DNA of 64,000 nt, taken from Gluconacetobacter azotocaptans (GTDB taxonomy: Bacteria; Pseudomonadota; Alphaproteobacteria; Acetobacterales; Acetobacteraceae). The stretch covers positions 1 to 64,000 of the forward strand of contig NZ_JABEQF010000001.1 of assembly GCF_014174355.1 (NCBI RefSeq). The letters are read 5' to 3'. A model generated the notes under the pieces. The model made no database searches. It was not told the origin of the DNA and saw only the letters and a program-made list of their open reading frames with translations. Positions 14,135 to 23,469 of the stretch are shown here, in pieces; position 1 is the first letter of the stretch; each line of letters begins with the position of its first letter. The position numbers were made by a program, and so were the translations under genes.

Positions 14135-15313
14135 TTACGGCACTGAGACTGTCTTGGCCCCGGCGGCATCGGTGGCACGAGGCGCCTCCGTGCTGACGGA
14201 GAACAGCAGGAAGGGTAATCGGATATGTGATTGGCCGTCGTGAAATCGCGCGACGCGGTCGAGCTGGGCAACCGGAAGCCACAGGCGGCCATCCTGGGCG
14301 AGGAACGGCGCGTCCGCCCAGTGCAGGCGGGGATCGGAAAGCATGCGCACGATTGTCCCGGATGCATCGCGCCGATAGAGGCTGTCATCGTTCAGGACCG
14401 TGAAATAGAGGTTTCCCTCTTTATCCATGGCGCTTCCGCCGATGGCGGGCAGATCCGCCCATGGGCGGACGGCGGCCGCAAGCTGTTCGGGCGAGGTCGC
14501 GGGATTGTCGAGCAGGTCGGTCGGCAGCTTCGACCACGGGCCTTCCAGGGGACCGAAATAGAGCCATTTTCCGTCGGGGCTGACTTCCAGCGGATCCGCA
14601 TTGACCAGAAGGGGGGCTCCTGCGCCATTTTGGAGAATCCGCCCGTCGACAACGATCGGCCTGGCGGCCTGTGCCATCGTCGCGGGAACACCGGCCAGCA
14701 CACGGCGGAACTGCCCTGTTCCGAGGTCCAGCACGAGGAGCGCGCCGCGTCCGGCATCGCTGAGATAGGCGTGGCGGCGGTTGAAACGGATATCGTCGAT
14801 ATAGCTGCCCGCCGGCGCGATGTCAGGCCCGAGCGGAAGACACCGCAACACCTCTCCCGTCGTCGGATCGATCCGGATGAGCTTGGCGCCACCCCTGACG
14901 GGCGGTGCTCCGAAAGCGGGTGTGCCTGTGTCGACGATCCAGATCTTTCCCTCCGGATCCAGATGCAGGGCGTTGACGCTGACGAAGCGTCGCGCCGCAT
15001 CGCGTCCCGGCTTCCACCCGTTCCAGGCCGCGTCCGGAAAAGGACGGATCTCCCCTCGCGCATCCAGTTCGCCCACCGCGGGTCCTCCGAACCCGAGCCA
15101 GCGGGGACCTGCGACGAAGATGTGCCCGTCAGCCCGCACCACGGCGTTCCACCCTTTCACCCGGCTTTCGGCCTCGATCCGCAGGGACCGGCCCTGCGCA
15201 GGGGGCGGGGCATGCATCATCGCACCTGACGCCAGGACGACCAGGCTCATCGCACGCATCAGGATCTTTCTGCCATAAGGCGGGAGTATCATTGCAAGTA
15301 CCTGTCTGCGCAT
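14135..15313 (-). CDS. Major royal jelly/yellow-family secreted beta-propeller protein
   Basis: A 392-residue protein with a hydrophobic leader (MRAMSLVVLASGAMMH) and a propeller body rich in WIVDTG, YIDDIRFN, YLSDAG and GSAMDKEGNLYFT, typical of the MRJP/yellow group, a SMP-30-like six-bladed fold. Bacterial members are of unknown substrate. Start at 15313 is five bases after the cupin stop; 15259 gives a shorter leader. It is the last gene of a minus-strand cluster with cupin and SnoaL-like genes. Confidence 0.75.
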   Translation of the reverse strand: MRRQVLAMILPPYGRKILMRAMSLVVLASGAMMHAPPPAQGRSLRIEAESRVKGWNAVVRADGHIFVAGPRWLGFGGPAVGELDARGEIRPFPDAAWNGWKPGRDAARRFVSVNALHLDPEGKIWIVDTGTPAFGAPPVRGGAKLIRIDPTTGEVLRCLPLGPDIAPAGSYIDDIRFNRRHAYLSDAGRGALLVLDLGTGQFRRVLAGVPATMAQAARPIVVDGRILQNGAGAPLLVNADPLEVSPDGKWLYFGPLEGPWSKLPTDLLDNPATSPEQLAAAVRPWADLPAIGGSAMDKEGNLYFTVLNDDSLYRRDASGTIVRMLSDPRLHWADAPFLAQDGRLWLPVAQLDRVARFHDGQSHIRLPFLLFSVSTEAPRATDAAGAKTVSVP

Positions 15314-15317
15314 AGCG

Positions 15318-15749
15318 TCATATCCCCGCGATGAAGCCGGAGGGCGTGCCATCGGCGGGGTGAATGAAGACCACATCGTCCGGCGCACGACGCGGGGTAT
15401 CGATCGCCAGAAAGACCGCCGGAGGACGGAGGATACGCGGCACGGCATGAACCGCGCGTTTCGGGAAGACCAGCAGGTGCCCGGGGGCGAATGGTGCTTC
15501 CGCGGCGGGATCGTCGATCCAGAACGTCCCCTCTCCCGACAGGACATGCAGGATCTCGTCGCACTGGGTATGGTAATGTGGCGGTACGTCACGATAGATA
15601 CGAAACGCCCGGATGCTGCGCAGCGGGGAATCCGCCAGATAGGTATCGCGCAGCATAGTCGAGGCGGTTTCGGGGAACGCGGCGACGATGGTGTTGAGAT
15701 CGAAGCGCCCGCCCCGCCCGTCCGCGGAGGGCATGGTGTTTCCGGTCAT
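15318..15749 (-). CDS. Cupin-domain protein
   Basis: A 143-residue single-domain cupin. The first motif reads PPHYHTQCDEILHVLSGEG (His and Glu metal ligands) and the second GHLLVFPKRAVHAV supplies the final His. Small cupins act as dioxygenases, isomerases or ligand binders, and nothing here fixes the substrate. It overlaps the preceding SnoaL-like frame by four bases and precedes the royal-jelly-type gene by four. Confidence 0.8.
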   Translation of the reverse strand: MTGNTMPSADGRGGRFDLNTIVAAFPETASTMLRDTYLADSPLRSIRAFRIYRDVPPHYHTQCDEILHVLSGEGTFWIDDPAAEAPFAPGHLLVFPKRAVHAVPRILRPPAVFLAIDTPRRAPDDVVFIHPADGTPSGFIAGI

Positions 15750-16132
15750 GATGAGGTGTCCTCCGCGGCCAGGAGCGTGCGCAACGCCGCCGTGTCGGCC
15801 ACCTGGCGGAAGGCGGTGATCCTGCCGTCCCGGACTGTCCAGAAATGGGCGAAGGAGATGTCGCCGGCCTTGCCGGCTGCCGAACGCACGCGATAGACGC
15901 CGAATGTCGCGACGTTCGGCCCTTCTGTCAGGAAAATTTCCGGCAGGGTGACGTATTCCGAAAAATGCCCCTTCACCGCTGGAAAGAAGCGGTCACTGAC
16001 GGCTGAGCGTCCTTTGTAGCGGCCTCCAGTCGGGAAGCTCTCCAGCACCTGCCAATCGACGTCGTCGGCAAGCAGGGTAGTGTCGCCGGTTTCATATCAG
16101 CGACGCACGATATCCATTGACGTTTCTGTCAT
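15746..16132 (-). pseudogene. SnoaL-like/NTF2-fold protein with one in-frame stop
   Basis: From the ATG at 16132 the frame reads MTETSMDIVRR, a TGA at 16099-16097, then YETGDTTLLADDVDWQVL and the body (GRYKGRSAVSDRFF, FAHFWTVRDGRITAFRQVAD) of an NTF2-like SnoaL protein. Family members have a Trp or similar residue at the stop, so a single change explains it. Restart at GTG 16048 would lose about 28 residues. Confidence 0.7.
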
Positions 16133-16147
16133 GACCGTTCCTCGTCT

Positions 16148-17167
16148 TCAGTTGCCGAAGCCTTCCAGCACGATCTTGCCCTTTGCGCGTCCGCTTTCGA
16201 TGACCGCGTGGGCACGACGCAGATTTTCGGCATTGATGAGGCCGTAATGATCTGCCAGCGTCGTACGGATCCGCCCCGCGTCGACGCGTGCGGCGACCTC
16301 GTCGAGGAGCGTGCCCTGGGCCGACATGTCGGCTGTCTCGAACAGGGGACGCGTGAACATCAGTTCCCAGTGCAAGGACAGGCTCTTGCGCTTCAGCGGC
16401 AGGGCGCTGAGTTCTGCCGGATCATCGATCAGGCCGAAGCGTCCCTGGGGTGCCAGCAGGGCGACGATGTCGTCAAAATGCCGGTCGGTCTGGGTCGTCG
16501 AGAAGACGAAGCCGGGCGCGCCTGTCGGCAAGTGCGCGATCTGCGCGGCCAGAGGCTGCGCGTGATCGACTACATGATGCGCGCCCAGTTGACGGACCCA
16601 TTCTCGGGTCTCGGGCCGTGATGCCGTGGCGATGACCGTCAGGTCGGTGAGCGCCCGTGCAAGCTGGATGGCGATCGACCCGACGCCGCCGGCTCCACCG
16701 ACGATCAGCAGGGAGGGCGCCGCGCCGGGAACCGCGCGGCGGACGTCGAGCCGGTCGAACAGCATTTCCCATGCCGTGATCGCCGTCAGCGGCAGGGCGG
16801 CGGCCTCGGCCCAATCCAGCGATCTTGGCTTGCGGCCGACGATCCGTTCGTCGACCAGATGAAATTGCGCGTTGGTTCCCGCACGCTGCAAGGCACCCGC
16901 GTAGAAGACTTCGTCACCGACGGAAAACTTCGAGACGTCGGGTCCGACGGCCGTGACCACGCCGGCCGCATCCCAACCCAGCACGCGCCACTGCCCCGGC
17001 TCGGGCGCGGCACTTCTCCGGACCTTGGTATCGACCGGATTGACGGATATCGCCCGAATTTCGACCAGAATGTCGCGCCCGGCCGGCACGGGCTTCGGCA
17101 GGTCGATATCCCGCAATGCTTCAGGATTATCGATCGGAAGAGGCGTCTGATAGCCAACGGCACGCAT
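16148..17167 (-). CDS. Zinc-type alcohol dehydrogenase-like / quinone oxidoreductase (ZADH)
   Basis: A 339-residue MDR-superfamily reductase. The N-terminal GroES-like part has SVNPVDTKVR and LGWDAAGVV, followed by the Rossmann motif GGAGGVGSIAIQLAR for NADPH. The Cys zinc ligands of true ADHs are absent, so it belongs to the zinc-free quinone-oxidoreductase branch that reduces enones or quinones. It is divergent from an HxlR regulator that probably controls it. Confidence 0.85.
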   Translation of the reverse strand: MRAVGYQTPLPIDNPEALRDIDLPKPVPAGRDILVEIRAISVNPVDTKVRRSAAPEPGQWRVLGWDAAGVVTAVGPDVSKFSVGDEVFYAGALQRAGTNAQFHLVDERIVGRKPRSLDWAEAAALPLTAITAWEMLFDRLDVRRAVPGAAPSLLIVGGAGGVGSIAIQLARALTDLTVIATASRPETREWVRQLGAHHVVDHAQPLAAQIAHLPTGAPGFVFSTTQTDRHFDDIVALLAPQGRFGLIDDPAELSALPLKRKSLSLHWELMFTRPLFETADMSAQGTLLDEVAARVDAGRIRTTLADHYGLINAENLRRAHAVIESGRAKGKIVLEGFGN

Positions 17168-17247
17168 GATTTCCGCTCCATCGTTGATCGGGCGGAAGAT
17201 GGCGCGCTATGGTCGCAATGCGCAAGAACGCACATATAAAGCCCATA

Positions 17248-17263
17248 GTATCGGAAATGATAC
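17248..17263. promoter_or_regulatory. Candidate HxlR operator
   Basis: GTATCGGAAATGATAC is a perfect 5-bp dyad with a six-base spacer, five bases before the HxlR ATG and within the shared divergent control region with the ADH gene. HxlR dimers bind such dyads. Confidence 0.5.
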
Positions 17264-17267
17264 CGTC

Positions 17268-17636
17268 ATGCCGCGTATCCGTCACACATCACTCGACTGC
17301 AGCCCCGGCTGCGCCGTCGAGGCCACGCTTGAGCTTATCGATGGCAAATGGAAGGGTGTGATCCTCTATCACCTGCTGGAGGGAACCCTGCGCTTCAACG
17401 CCATTCGCAAGCGACTGCCCAACGTCACCCAGCGGATGCTGACGATGCAGCTCCGCGAGCTGGAGCGGGACGGATTCCTGCTGCGGACCGTGTATCCGCA
17501 GGTTCCGCCGCGCGTGGAATACAGCCTGACTGAGCTCGGGCGGAGCCTCGAACCGGTCATCATGGCGCTGAAACGGTGGGGAGACAGGCACACCACGTTC
17601 GGAAGATCGACTGCTGTCGCCGAGGCAGCGGAGTAG
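17268..17636 (+). CDS. HxlR-family transcriptional regulator
   Basis: A 122-residue winged-helix protein: CSPGCAVEATLELIDGKWKG (sensor Cys and GKW motif), LRFNAIRKRLPNVTQRMLT recognition helix and YSLTELGRSL wing. HxlR proteins often sense electrophiles or quinones through the N-terminal Cys and control adjacent reductases. The 100-base divergent spacing to the ADH gene supports that pairing. Confidence 0.85.
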   Translation: MPRIRHTSLDCSPGCAVEATLELIDGKWKGVILYHLLEGTLRFNAIRKRLPNVTQRMLTMQLRELERDGFLLRTVYPQVPPRVEYSLTELGRSLEPVIMALKRWGDRHTTFGRSTAVAEAAE

Positions 17637-17747
17637 GACAGCCCGATGTGGTGGCACAGCCGGTTGATCCAGGAACACGGACCATCCCCGGGCGCTAGGC
17701 TGGTCAGGAGGCGTGTGACGCGGCGATCAGCAGGAACTGATAGCGGA

Positions 17748-18671
17748 TCATAATTTCTGGGTTTCGCGAATAACGCGCGTGAGTTCGCGCAGGCCGGGCG
17801 GGAGATGCCGGCGGCTGGAATAATAGATGGCGTACGGCGCCCCCATGGATGTCCACTCCGGCAGGACGATTTCCAGAACGCCGGCGCCGAGTTCCGTCTC
17901 GATGCACCGTTCGAGGCAATAGACCAGCCCGATCCCTCGTTTCGCGGCATCGACGGCGGTGTCGGTGTCGTTGACCCGCAAGGGGCCGGGTCCCTCGATC
18001 CGGAGCATGGAATCGCCGTTGCCGAGTTCCCACGGATAGGTCGAATGATCGCCGATCCTCATCTGAATGCAGCGATGATCATGCAGGTCCTGGGGCTTCA
18101 CGGGGCGTCCATGCCGCTCCAGATAGCCGGGCGAGGCCGCGATCACCCAACGCAGCGGTTCCGTCAACGGCACCGCGATCATGTCCTTCGGCACGCGTTC
18201 CATGAACCGGATGCCGGCATCGAACCCTTCTTCCACGATATCGACGAGTCGGTCTTCGACGGCGATATCAAGATGGATCAATGGAAACCGTGCGAAGAAA
18301 TCTTCCCAGATCGGCGCAAGGAGCAGGCGGGCCGCGTCTCTCGGTACGTTCAGCCGCAGCCGTCCGGAGGGACCCGTCCGGTGCCCGGCCAGAGCCGACA
18401 GCCCATCATGGATGGCATCGAAGCCCAGGCGCAGAGCCTGCGCCAAATCCTGTCCGGCCGCCGTCAGGGCCGCCGAACGGCTGGTCCGGTGTAGCAGGCG
18501 GACGCCGACCCGGCTTTCCAGGCGCCGCATGGCATGGCTCACTGCCGAGGTCGTCAGGCCAAGATCCACGGCGGCCTGCCGGAACCCGCCACATCGCACG
18601 ATGGTCAGAAAAACATTCAGGTCAGCGAGATCCGAGCGGGCGAAACGGCTCACGAAATGATCTTTCTTCAA
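17748..18671 (-). CDS. LysR-family transcriptional regulator
   Basis: A 307-residue LysR protein with N-terminal HTH (LNVFLTIVRCGGFRQAAVDL, then LTTSAVSHAMRRLESR) and effector domain with GRLRLNVP and DAGIRF motifs. The annotated TTG at 18671 could instead be GTG at 18650. It is divergent from the aldo-keto reductase at 18837, with 165 bases between, and probably regulates it. Confidence 0.85.
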   Translation of the reverse strand: MKKDHFVSRFARSDLADLNVFLTIVRCGGFRQAAVDLGLTTSAVSHAMRRLESRVGVRLLHRTSRSAALTAAGQDLAQALRLGFDAIHDGLSALAGHRTGPSGRLRLNVPRDAARLLLAPIWEDFFARFPLIHLDIAVEDRLVDIVEEGFDAGIRFMERVPKDMIAVPLTEPLRWVIAASPGYLERHGRPVKPQDLHDHRCIQMRIGDHSTYPWELGNGDSMLRIEGPGPLRVNDTDTAVDAAKRGIGLVYCLERCIETELGAGVLEIVLPEWTSMGAPYAIYYSSRRHLPPGLRELTRVIRETQKL

Positions 18672-18836
18672 CGATTCATTGAATAGGAATCATCATATCG
18701 CCCTTCTGGCGGCTGGCGAAAGCGCCTATTTCTACGATCATTGTCATTTCGGGCGCGGCCGATGATCAGAGATGCCTGTTCGGACGTGCCGGTTGCCGCG
18801 CAATAAATACTTTGTTCTCCAAGGGAATCTTCGATC

Positions 18837-19859
18837 ATGACATGGACTCCGTCCCCGGAACGATATGACGGCGCTTCCTTTCGCCGCTGCGGCCGCTCGG
18901 GCCTTGATCTGCCGCCGATCTCGCTCGGCATGTGGCACAATTTCGGCGGCCAGGACGTCTTCGAGACCGGCCGCGCGGTGATCCGCCGCGCGTTCGACCG
19001 GGGGGTCACGCATTTCGACCTGGCCAATAATTACGGGCCGCCGTTCGGTTCGGCGGAGGAGAATTTCGGCCTGATCCTCGAAAAGGATTTCCGGAGCCAC
19101 CGTGACGAGATGATCATTTCGTCCAAGGCCGGCTGGGACATGTGGCCCGGCCCCTACGGCAAGGGCGGGTCGCGCAAATACATCCTGGCGTCGCTGGATC
19201 AGAGCCTCAAGCGCATGGGGCTTGATTACGTCGACATCTTCTATTCGCATCGTCCGACGCCGGACGTGCCGCTGGAAGAAACGATGGGCGCGCTGATTCA
19301 GATGCACCGTCAGGGCAAGGCGCTCTATGTCGGCATTTCGTCCTACGGGCCGGAGAGAACGCGGCAGGCTGCGCGCATTCTACAGGATGCGGGTGTGCCG
19401 CTGCTGATCCATCAGCCGTCCTACTCGCTGTTGAACCGCTGGATCGAGAACGAGCTTCTGGACACGCTGGAAGAGTTGGGTACCGGCTGCATCGCCTTTT
19501 CTCCACTGGCCCAGGGGTTGCTGACCGGAAAATATCTGGACGGCGTTCCCGACGCCTCCCGAGCGGCCGTAGGCACGTCCTTCAGCCGCGATATGCTGAG
19601 CGAGGAGAACCTGAACCATGTCCGCGCGCTGAATGACATCGCGCGAGAGCGCGGCCAGTCCCTTGCCCAGATGGCAATCGCCTGGGTCCTGCGCGATCCG
19701 CGTGTGACGTCCGCGCTCATCGGCGCTCGAAACACGAAACAGCTCGACGACTCGCTTGATGCGCTGAAAAACCTGACTTTCAGTTCCAAGGAACTGGAGC
19801 ACATCGACCGGCACGCCCATGAAGGCAGCATCGACCTGTGGCGCGGTCTGTCCGACTGA
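18837..19859 (+). CDS. Aldo-keto reductase (YghZ/MgrA-like)
   Basis: A 340-residue AKR of the YghZ (L-glyceraldehyde-3-phosphate reductase) branch. The catalytic tetrad is visible: Asp and Tyr in THFDLANNYGPPFGSAEENF, Lys in IISSKAGWDMWPG and His in FYSHRPTPD. NADPH-binding residues follow in SALIGARNTKQLDD. It reduces small aldehydes, including methylglyoxal. Divergent LysR upstream. Confidence 0.9.
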   Translation: MTWTPSPERYDGASFRRCGRSGLDLPPISLGMWHNFGGQDVFETGRAVIRRAFDRGVTHFDLANNYGPPFGSAEENFGLILEKDFRSHRDEMIISSKAGWDMWPGPYGKGGSRKYILASLDQSLKRMGLDYVDIFYSHRPTPDVPLEETMGALIQMHRQGKALYVGISSYGPERTRQAARILQDAGVPLLIHQPSYSLLNRWIENELLDTLEELGTGCIAFSPLAQGLLTGKYLDGVPDASRAAVGTSFSRDMLSEENLNHVRALNDIARERGQSLAQMAIAWVLRDPRVTSALIGARNTKQLDDSLDALKNLTFSSKELEHIDRHAHEGSIDLWRGLSD

Positions 19860-20107
19860 AGTCGATGGTGCCTGGCGGAAGGGGCGGTCCTGTCGCGCGC
19901 CTGTGCCATCGAACGCACTGGATCGGACTCTGAGACGGATGAGATCTGTTGTGGTACCTGCGCGACGACGAAACCTGCGGTCGAAGACATCGACGCCGTG
20001 TGTCCCGACCGCAATGCTGACCCAACGACCGATTTTTTCTTCGCCCGTCACACGGTGGACTGGGTTATGATATCACGTTTTTCTCTTTAAAAAGAGGGGG
20101 TAGAGCG

Positions 20108-21565
20108 GTGTCGCTGAGTCCGGTCAAGACGGCGTTTGCCGGTGTCGTGGCTTTGGGTGTCGTCGCCTACGGCGTAGCGGTCGCCTATCTCGCGCATTTC
20201 GATCATGCGGGCGCACCGCAGATTCCCGCAGGGAGTCCGTCATTGCACGACCCCGTGTCCATGAAGGCCTTCGCGGCTTTTCAGGAGGCACGCTGTGACT
20301 ACTGCCACGTTGCGGGCACCAATCTGCCTTTCTACTTCAAGCTGCCGCTCGCCAATCAGATCATGGCCCGCGACCTGACCCAGGGTCAGCGTCACTTCCA
20401 GTTCCAGCCGATCATCGCGGCGTTCCAGGCCGGCAAGCCGCCCTCCGTCGAGCAGCTCTCGCGGATCGAGGAGGTGATCGCGCAGAACCGGATGCCGCCG
20501 TGGGCCTATCTGACCCTTCATTGGCATGCTTATCTCAACGCGCGCCAGCGGCAGGATATTCTGGCCTGGATTCAGGAGCAGCGACGCCGCTACTACGCCA
20601 CCCCGGGGGTTGCCCCGCAATTCGCCGGCGAAGTCATTCAGCCCATTCCCGAAAGCGTGCCGGTCGATTGGCAGAAGGCCGAGCTGGGACGCACGCTGTT
20701 CTTTGACAAGCGCCTGTCGGGCAACGGTCAACTGAACTGTGCCAGCTGCCATGGCCTGAACGAAGGCGGGGTCGATCGTATGGTGACCGCCACCGGGATC
20801 AATGGCCAGAAGGGGCCGATCAATACCCCGACGGTCTATAATGCGGTATTCAATCTGGCGCAGTTCTGGAATGGCCGCGCCGCCGATCTGGCTGCCCAGG
20901 CGGCCGGCCCCGTGACCAACCCCGTCGAAATGGGATCACATGATTGGGCGAGCGTCGCTGCTGCCATCGCCGCAGTTCCGGAATACGCGACGGCTTTCGA
21001 AAGCGTGTACGAACCCAATTCGGTTACCGAGAAAACCGTCACCAACGCGATCGCGGAATATGAAAAGACCCTGATCACACCGAACGGCCGCTTCGATCTG
21101 TACCTAAAGGGCGATGCACAGGCCCTGACCGCGCAGGAACGGCGCGGCTATGAACGTTTCAAGCAAATTGGCTGCTCGGGTTGTCATAGTGGCGTCGCCG
21201 TTGGCGGCGACGCGTTCGAAATCCTGGGGCTTGAAGGTCCCTATTTCCAGGATCGCGACAAACCGATGACGCCGGTCGACCTGGGCCGCTTCGCGGTCAC
21301 TCAATCGAAGGCTGATCTGCAGCGCTTCAAGGTACCTAACCTGCGGAATGTCGAGCTGACCTCGCCATACTTCCATGATGGCAGCGCCAAGACCCTGGAG
21401 CAGGCGATCCGGGTCATGGCGCGCTACCAGACACCGGATAGTCATATTGGGGAACAGGATGTGGCCGATATCGCCGCTTTCCTCAAAACCCTGACGGGCA
21501 AGTATCAGGGGATGAATCTCAAGGACGTGCCTGCGGAGCCGCCGCTGCGCGCCGCTGGCCAATAA
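20108..21565 (+). CDS. Tri-heme cytochrome c peroxidase (YhjA/Ccp type)
   Basis: A 485-residue membrane-anchored peroxidase. One N-terminal helix (about residues 7-29) anchors it in the inner membrane. Three CxxCH sites appear at residues 63-67 (CDYCH), 211-215 (CASCH) and 356-360 (CSGCH); the last two belong to the MauG/CCP core and the first is the extra domain that draws electrons from quinol. It reduces H2O2 in the periplasm. GTG start follows AGAGGGGG. No maturation genes adjoin. Confidence 0.9.
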   Translation: MSLSPVKTAFAGVVALGVVAYGVAVAYLAHFDHAGAPQIPAGSPSLHDPVSMKAFAAFQEARCDYCHVAGTNLPFYFKLPLANQIMARDLTQGQRHFQFQPIIAAFQAGKPPSVEQLSRIEEVIAQNRMPPWAYLTLHWHAYLNARQRQDILAWIQEQRRRYYATPGVAPQFAGEVIQPIPESVPVDWQKAELGRTLFFDKRLSGNGQLNCASCHGLNEGGVDRMVTATGINGQKGPINTPTVYNAVFNLAQFWNGRAADLAAQAAGPVTNPVEMGSHDWASVAAAIAAVPEYATAFESVYEPNSVTEKTVTNAIAEYEKTLITPNGRFDLYLKGDAQALTAQERRGYERFKQIGCSGCHSGVAVGGDAFEILGLEGPYFQDRDKPMTPVDLGRFAVTQSKADLQRFKVPNLRNVELTSPYFHDGSAKTLEQAIRVMARYQTPDSHIGEQDVADIAAFLKTLTGKYQGMNLKDVPAEPPLRAAGQ

Positions 21566-21784
21566 CCGGCTCCTATTCGAGGTGGCTGTTGGCCCGATCC
21601 CGACGCGACGGAAGCGGTTATGCTTGTTCGGCGGGACGCTGGACGATGCCATGCCGTACGTCGCGCGCTCACGTCCTGTGGAGACAGGGGGAACTCTCTT
21701 ATGCGATGTGCGCTCGTGCAGAACCGTAACCTGATCAGGTGATCGACAGCGGGTGTTTTTCGTGATCGTGACGGAGTATGACAA

Positions 21785-21969
21785 ATGCCCTGGATCGGAC
21801 GTGTTGTTATTCTGGTCCTGGCGGCCATCGCTGGAGGAATAACATTATACCTGAACGGGAACCCTGGCTTGCCGTGTTGGCTTGTGGGCTCGCATGGTGT
21901 GTGCTGATGGCCGCAACCGGCCTCTTTCTGCCAGCGGCTCTGTACTGGAAACAGAAGCGCCGTCATTGA
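21785..21969 (+). pseudogene. Small two-helix membrane protein, apparent frameshift
   Basis: From ATG 21785 (GGAG seven bases before) one frame gives MPWIGRVVILVLAAIAGGIT and stops at 21907; a second frame overlapping it gives REPWLAVLACGLAWCVLMAA and ends at 21969. Joined by a shift near 21850-21870 they make a coherent ~60-residue two-helix protein. It could also be two tiny ORFs. No family recognised. Confidence 0.35.
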
Positions 21970-22060
21970 GAAGCGTCGCGGGAGGGTCGTCGGCCTTCCT
22001 TGTGTCTGATGACGTGACTCGATTTCCACCTTTCGACGAACGGTTGATCCAAGACATTCA

Positions 22061-22525
22061 TTGACGATACGCTATACGGTGGCGTTACAATCTTGCAGAT
22101 CGGTTCTCAGTCGATCTGCAGGATGGCCTCGTCCCGCAAGGATGGCAAAGCCTCCCACAGGCATACAAGGGACGCCACTACAGCCTGTAGCCGGAAGGCC
22201 TTCACATCGCGCCGTCTGTCCTTAAGCTGGCCGCTCGACTGACGGAAGACACGAGCAACGATGACGACGCGACGGCGCACCAAGGTACAATGAAGGCTCA
22301 CCATGAGCGGGTTGTCAGCCGACCTCCGGCGGCGTGACGAGGATATCGCGATCTGCTGGCCGAGGCACCTGCTGTCTTGCTCCCGGCAAGATCAATGACC
22401 TGATCGGAGACTGGCTCTCCGGCGAGCGGGCCGCAATCGAATTGCCGTCGGCCAACGACGTGACCCGCATGGCGCTCGCCCTGGCGATGGCCACGACGCT
22501 GCCGCTGCTTGAGGTGCCCCCTTCA
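22061..22525. other. Non-coding, degenerate stretch
   Basis: No coherent gene is seen. A minus-strand open frame (22107-22304) and a plus-strand one (22334-22543) have unremarkable composition and no recognisable domain; the latter runs into the IS3 remnant. The stretch may be old coding DNA shredded by the adjacent insertion. Confidence 0.4.
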
Positions 22526-23313
22526 GGGTGGTCCATTGAGTAAGATGGAATTCACTGCTGTGAAACGCCTGGCGACGGTGGTCCGGGTTGAGAGTTGGTC
22601 TCCGGCCTTGCTGGCCCCCATGGAGCCAGCAAGTTCTTTGCCCTGGCAGCATATTCTGCCGGTGTCATGTGGTCGAGAGCCGAGTGAGGACGGCTCTCAT
22701 TATAGTCCCGGCGCCAGGCCTCGATCTGACGCTGAGCCTCGGCGATCGAGCCGAACCAGTGCGGGTTCGGGCATTCGTCCCTCAGCGTGCCGTTGAACGT
22801 CTCGATATAGGCATTGTCGGTCGGCTTGCCGGGACGAGAAAAGTCCATGCGAACGCCGTGATGGTAAGCCCATAAATCGACCAGACGCCAGCTGCTGGGT
22901 CGAACGATGCTGACGCACGACACCACAGGCGCGGCGCTGGCTGTAGCCGTGGTGCGTCACCACATAAGCCACAACCTCCTTCATGAGCGCCGGCCGGGGA
23001 ATTTTTTTGACAGCACGTCCTGCAGCACCGCCTTGTCCAGGCTCAGCTTCGCCACCAGCTTCTTGAGCCGCGTATTCTCCTCGACAACCTGCTTCAGTTC
23101 CCGAACCTGGTCAGACTCCATACCCGCATACTGCTTCTTCCAGCGGTAGAACGTCTGCTCCGAAATCCCGATCCGCCACCGGCATCCCCAGTTCCGCCTG
23201 CTTCAGGCAGGCCACAATCTGCTCCACGCTGAACCGCTTCGTCTTCATCCCGTGAACTCCCTTCATGAGGAAAATCTGCCGGAAAAACTAACACTCAAAC
23301 CGGACCAGTTTCA
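22526..23313 (-). mobile_element. IS3-family element remnant
   Basis: Imperfect terminal repeats are seen: GGTGGTCCATTGAG near 22526 and, inverted, CTGGTCCGGTTTGAG near 23313. The ~790 bases between them encode pieces of orfA and orfB on the minus strand. IS3 elements are normally 1.2-1.5 kb, so around 500 bases are missing from the middle. Confidence 0.65.
22552..23250 (-). pseudogene. IS3-family OrfA/OrfB transposase remnant
   Basis: OrfA starts at 23250 (MKTKRFSVEQIVACLKQAEL, an HTH domain), loses frame near 23180, and resumes as leucine-rich helix (LKKLVAKLSLDKAVLQDVL). OrfB retains its start (PRPALMKEVVAYVVTHHGYS) and its end, including GKPTDNAYIETFNGTLRDEC with the catalytic Glu, but the catalytic Asp region between them is deleted around 22890. 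Not functional. Confidence 0.8.
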
Positions 23314-23469
23314 CGGAGGCAGATCACGCGTGAGCGCCTCTGGTTGCTCGTCCTCTTCCGCCTCATTACAGCCATTTTGCGCCCAACTGGCGCATCTCCG
23401 AAGCGGTCGCGACGACGACGTCCGAAAGCAGCGCCGATGCATCCCGGTGCGCCTGACGCGCCGTCACCG

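Noticed and set aside
22107-22304. Possible transposase fragment on the minus strand
   Set aside because: No recognisable catalytic or HTH motif; left as unassigned degenerate DNA.
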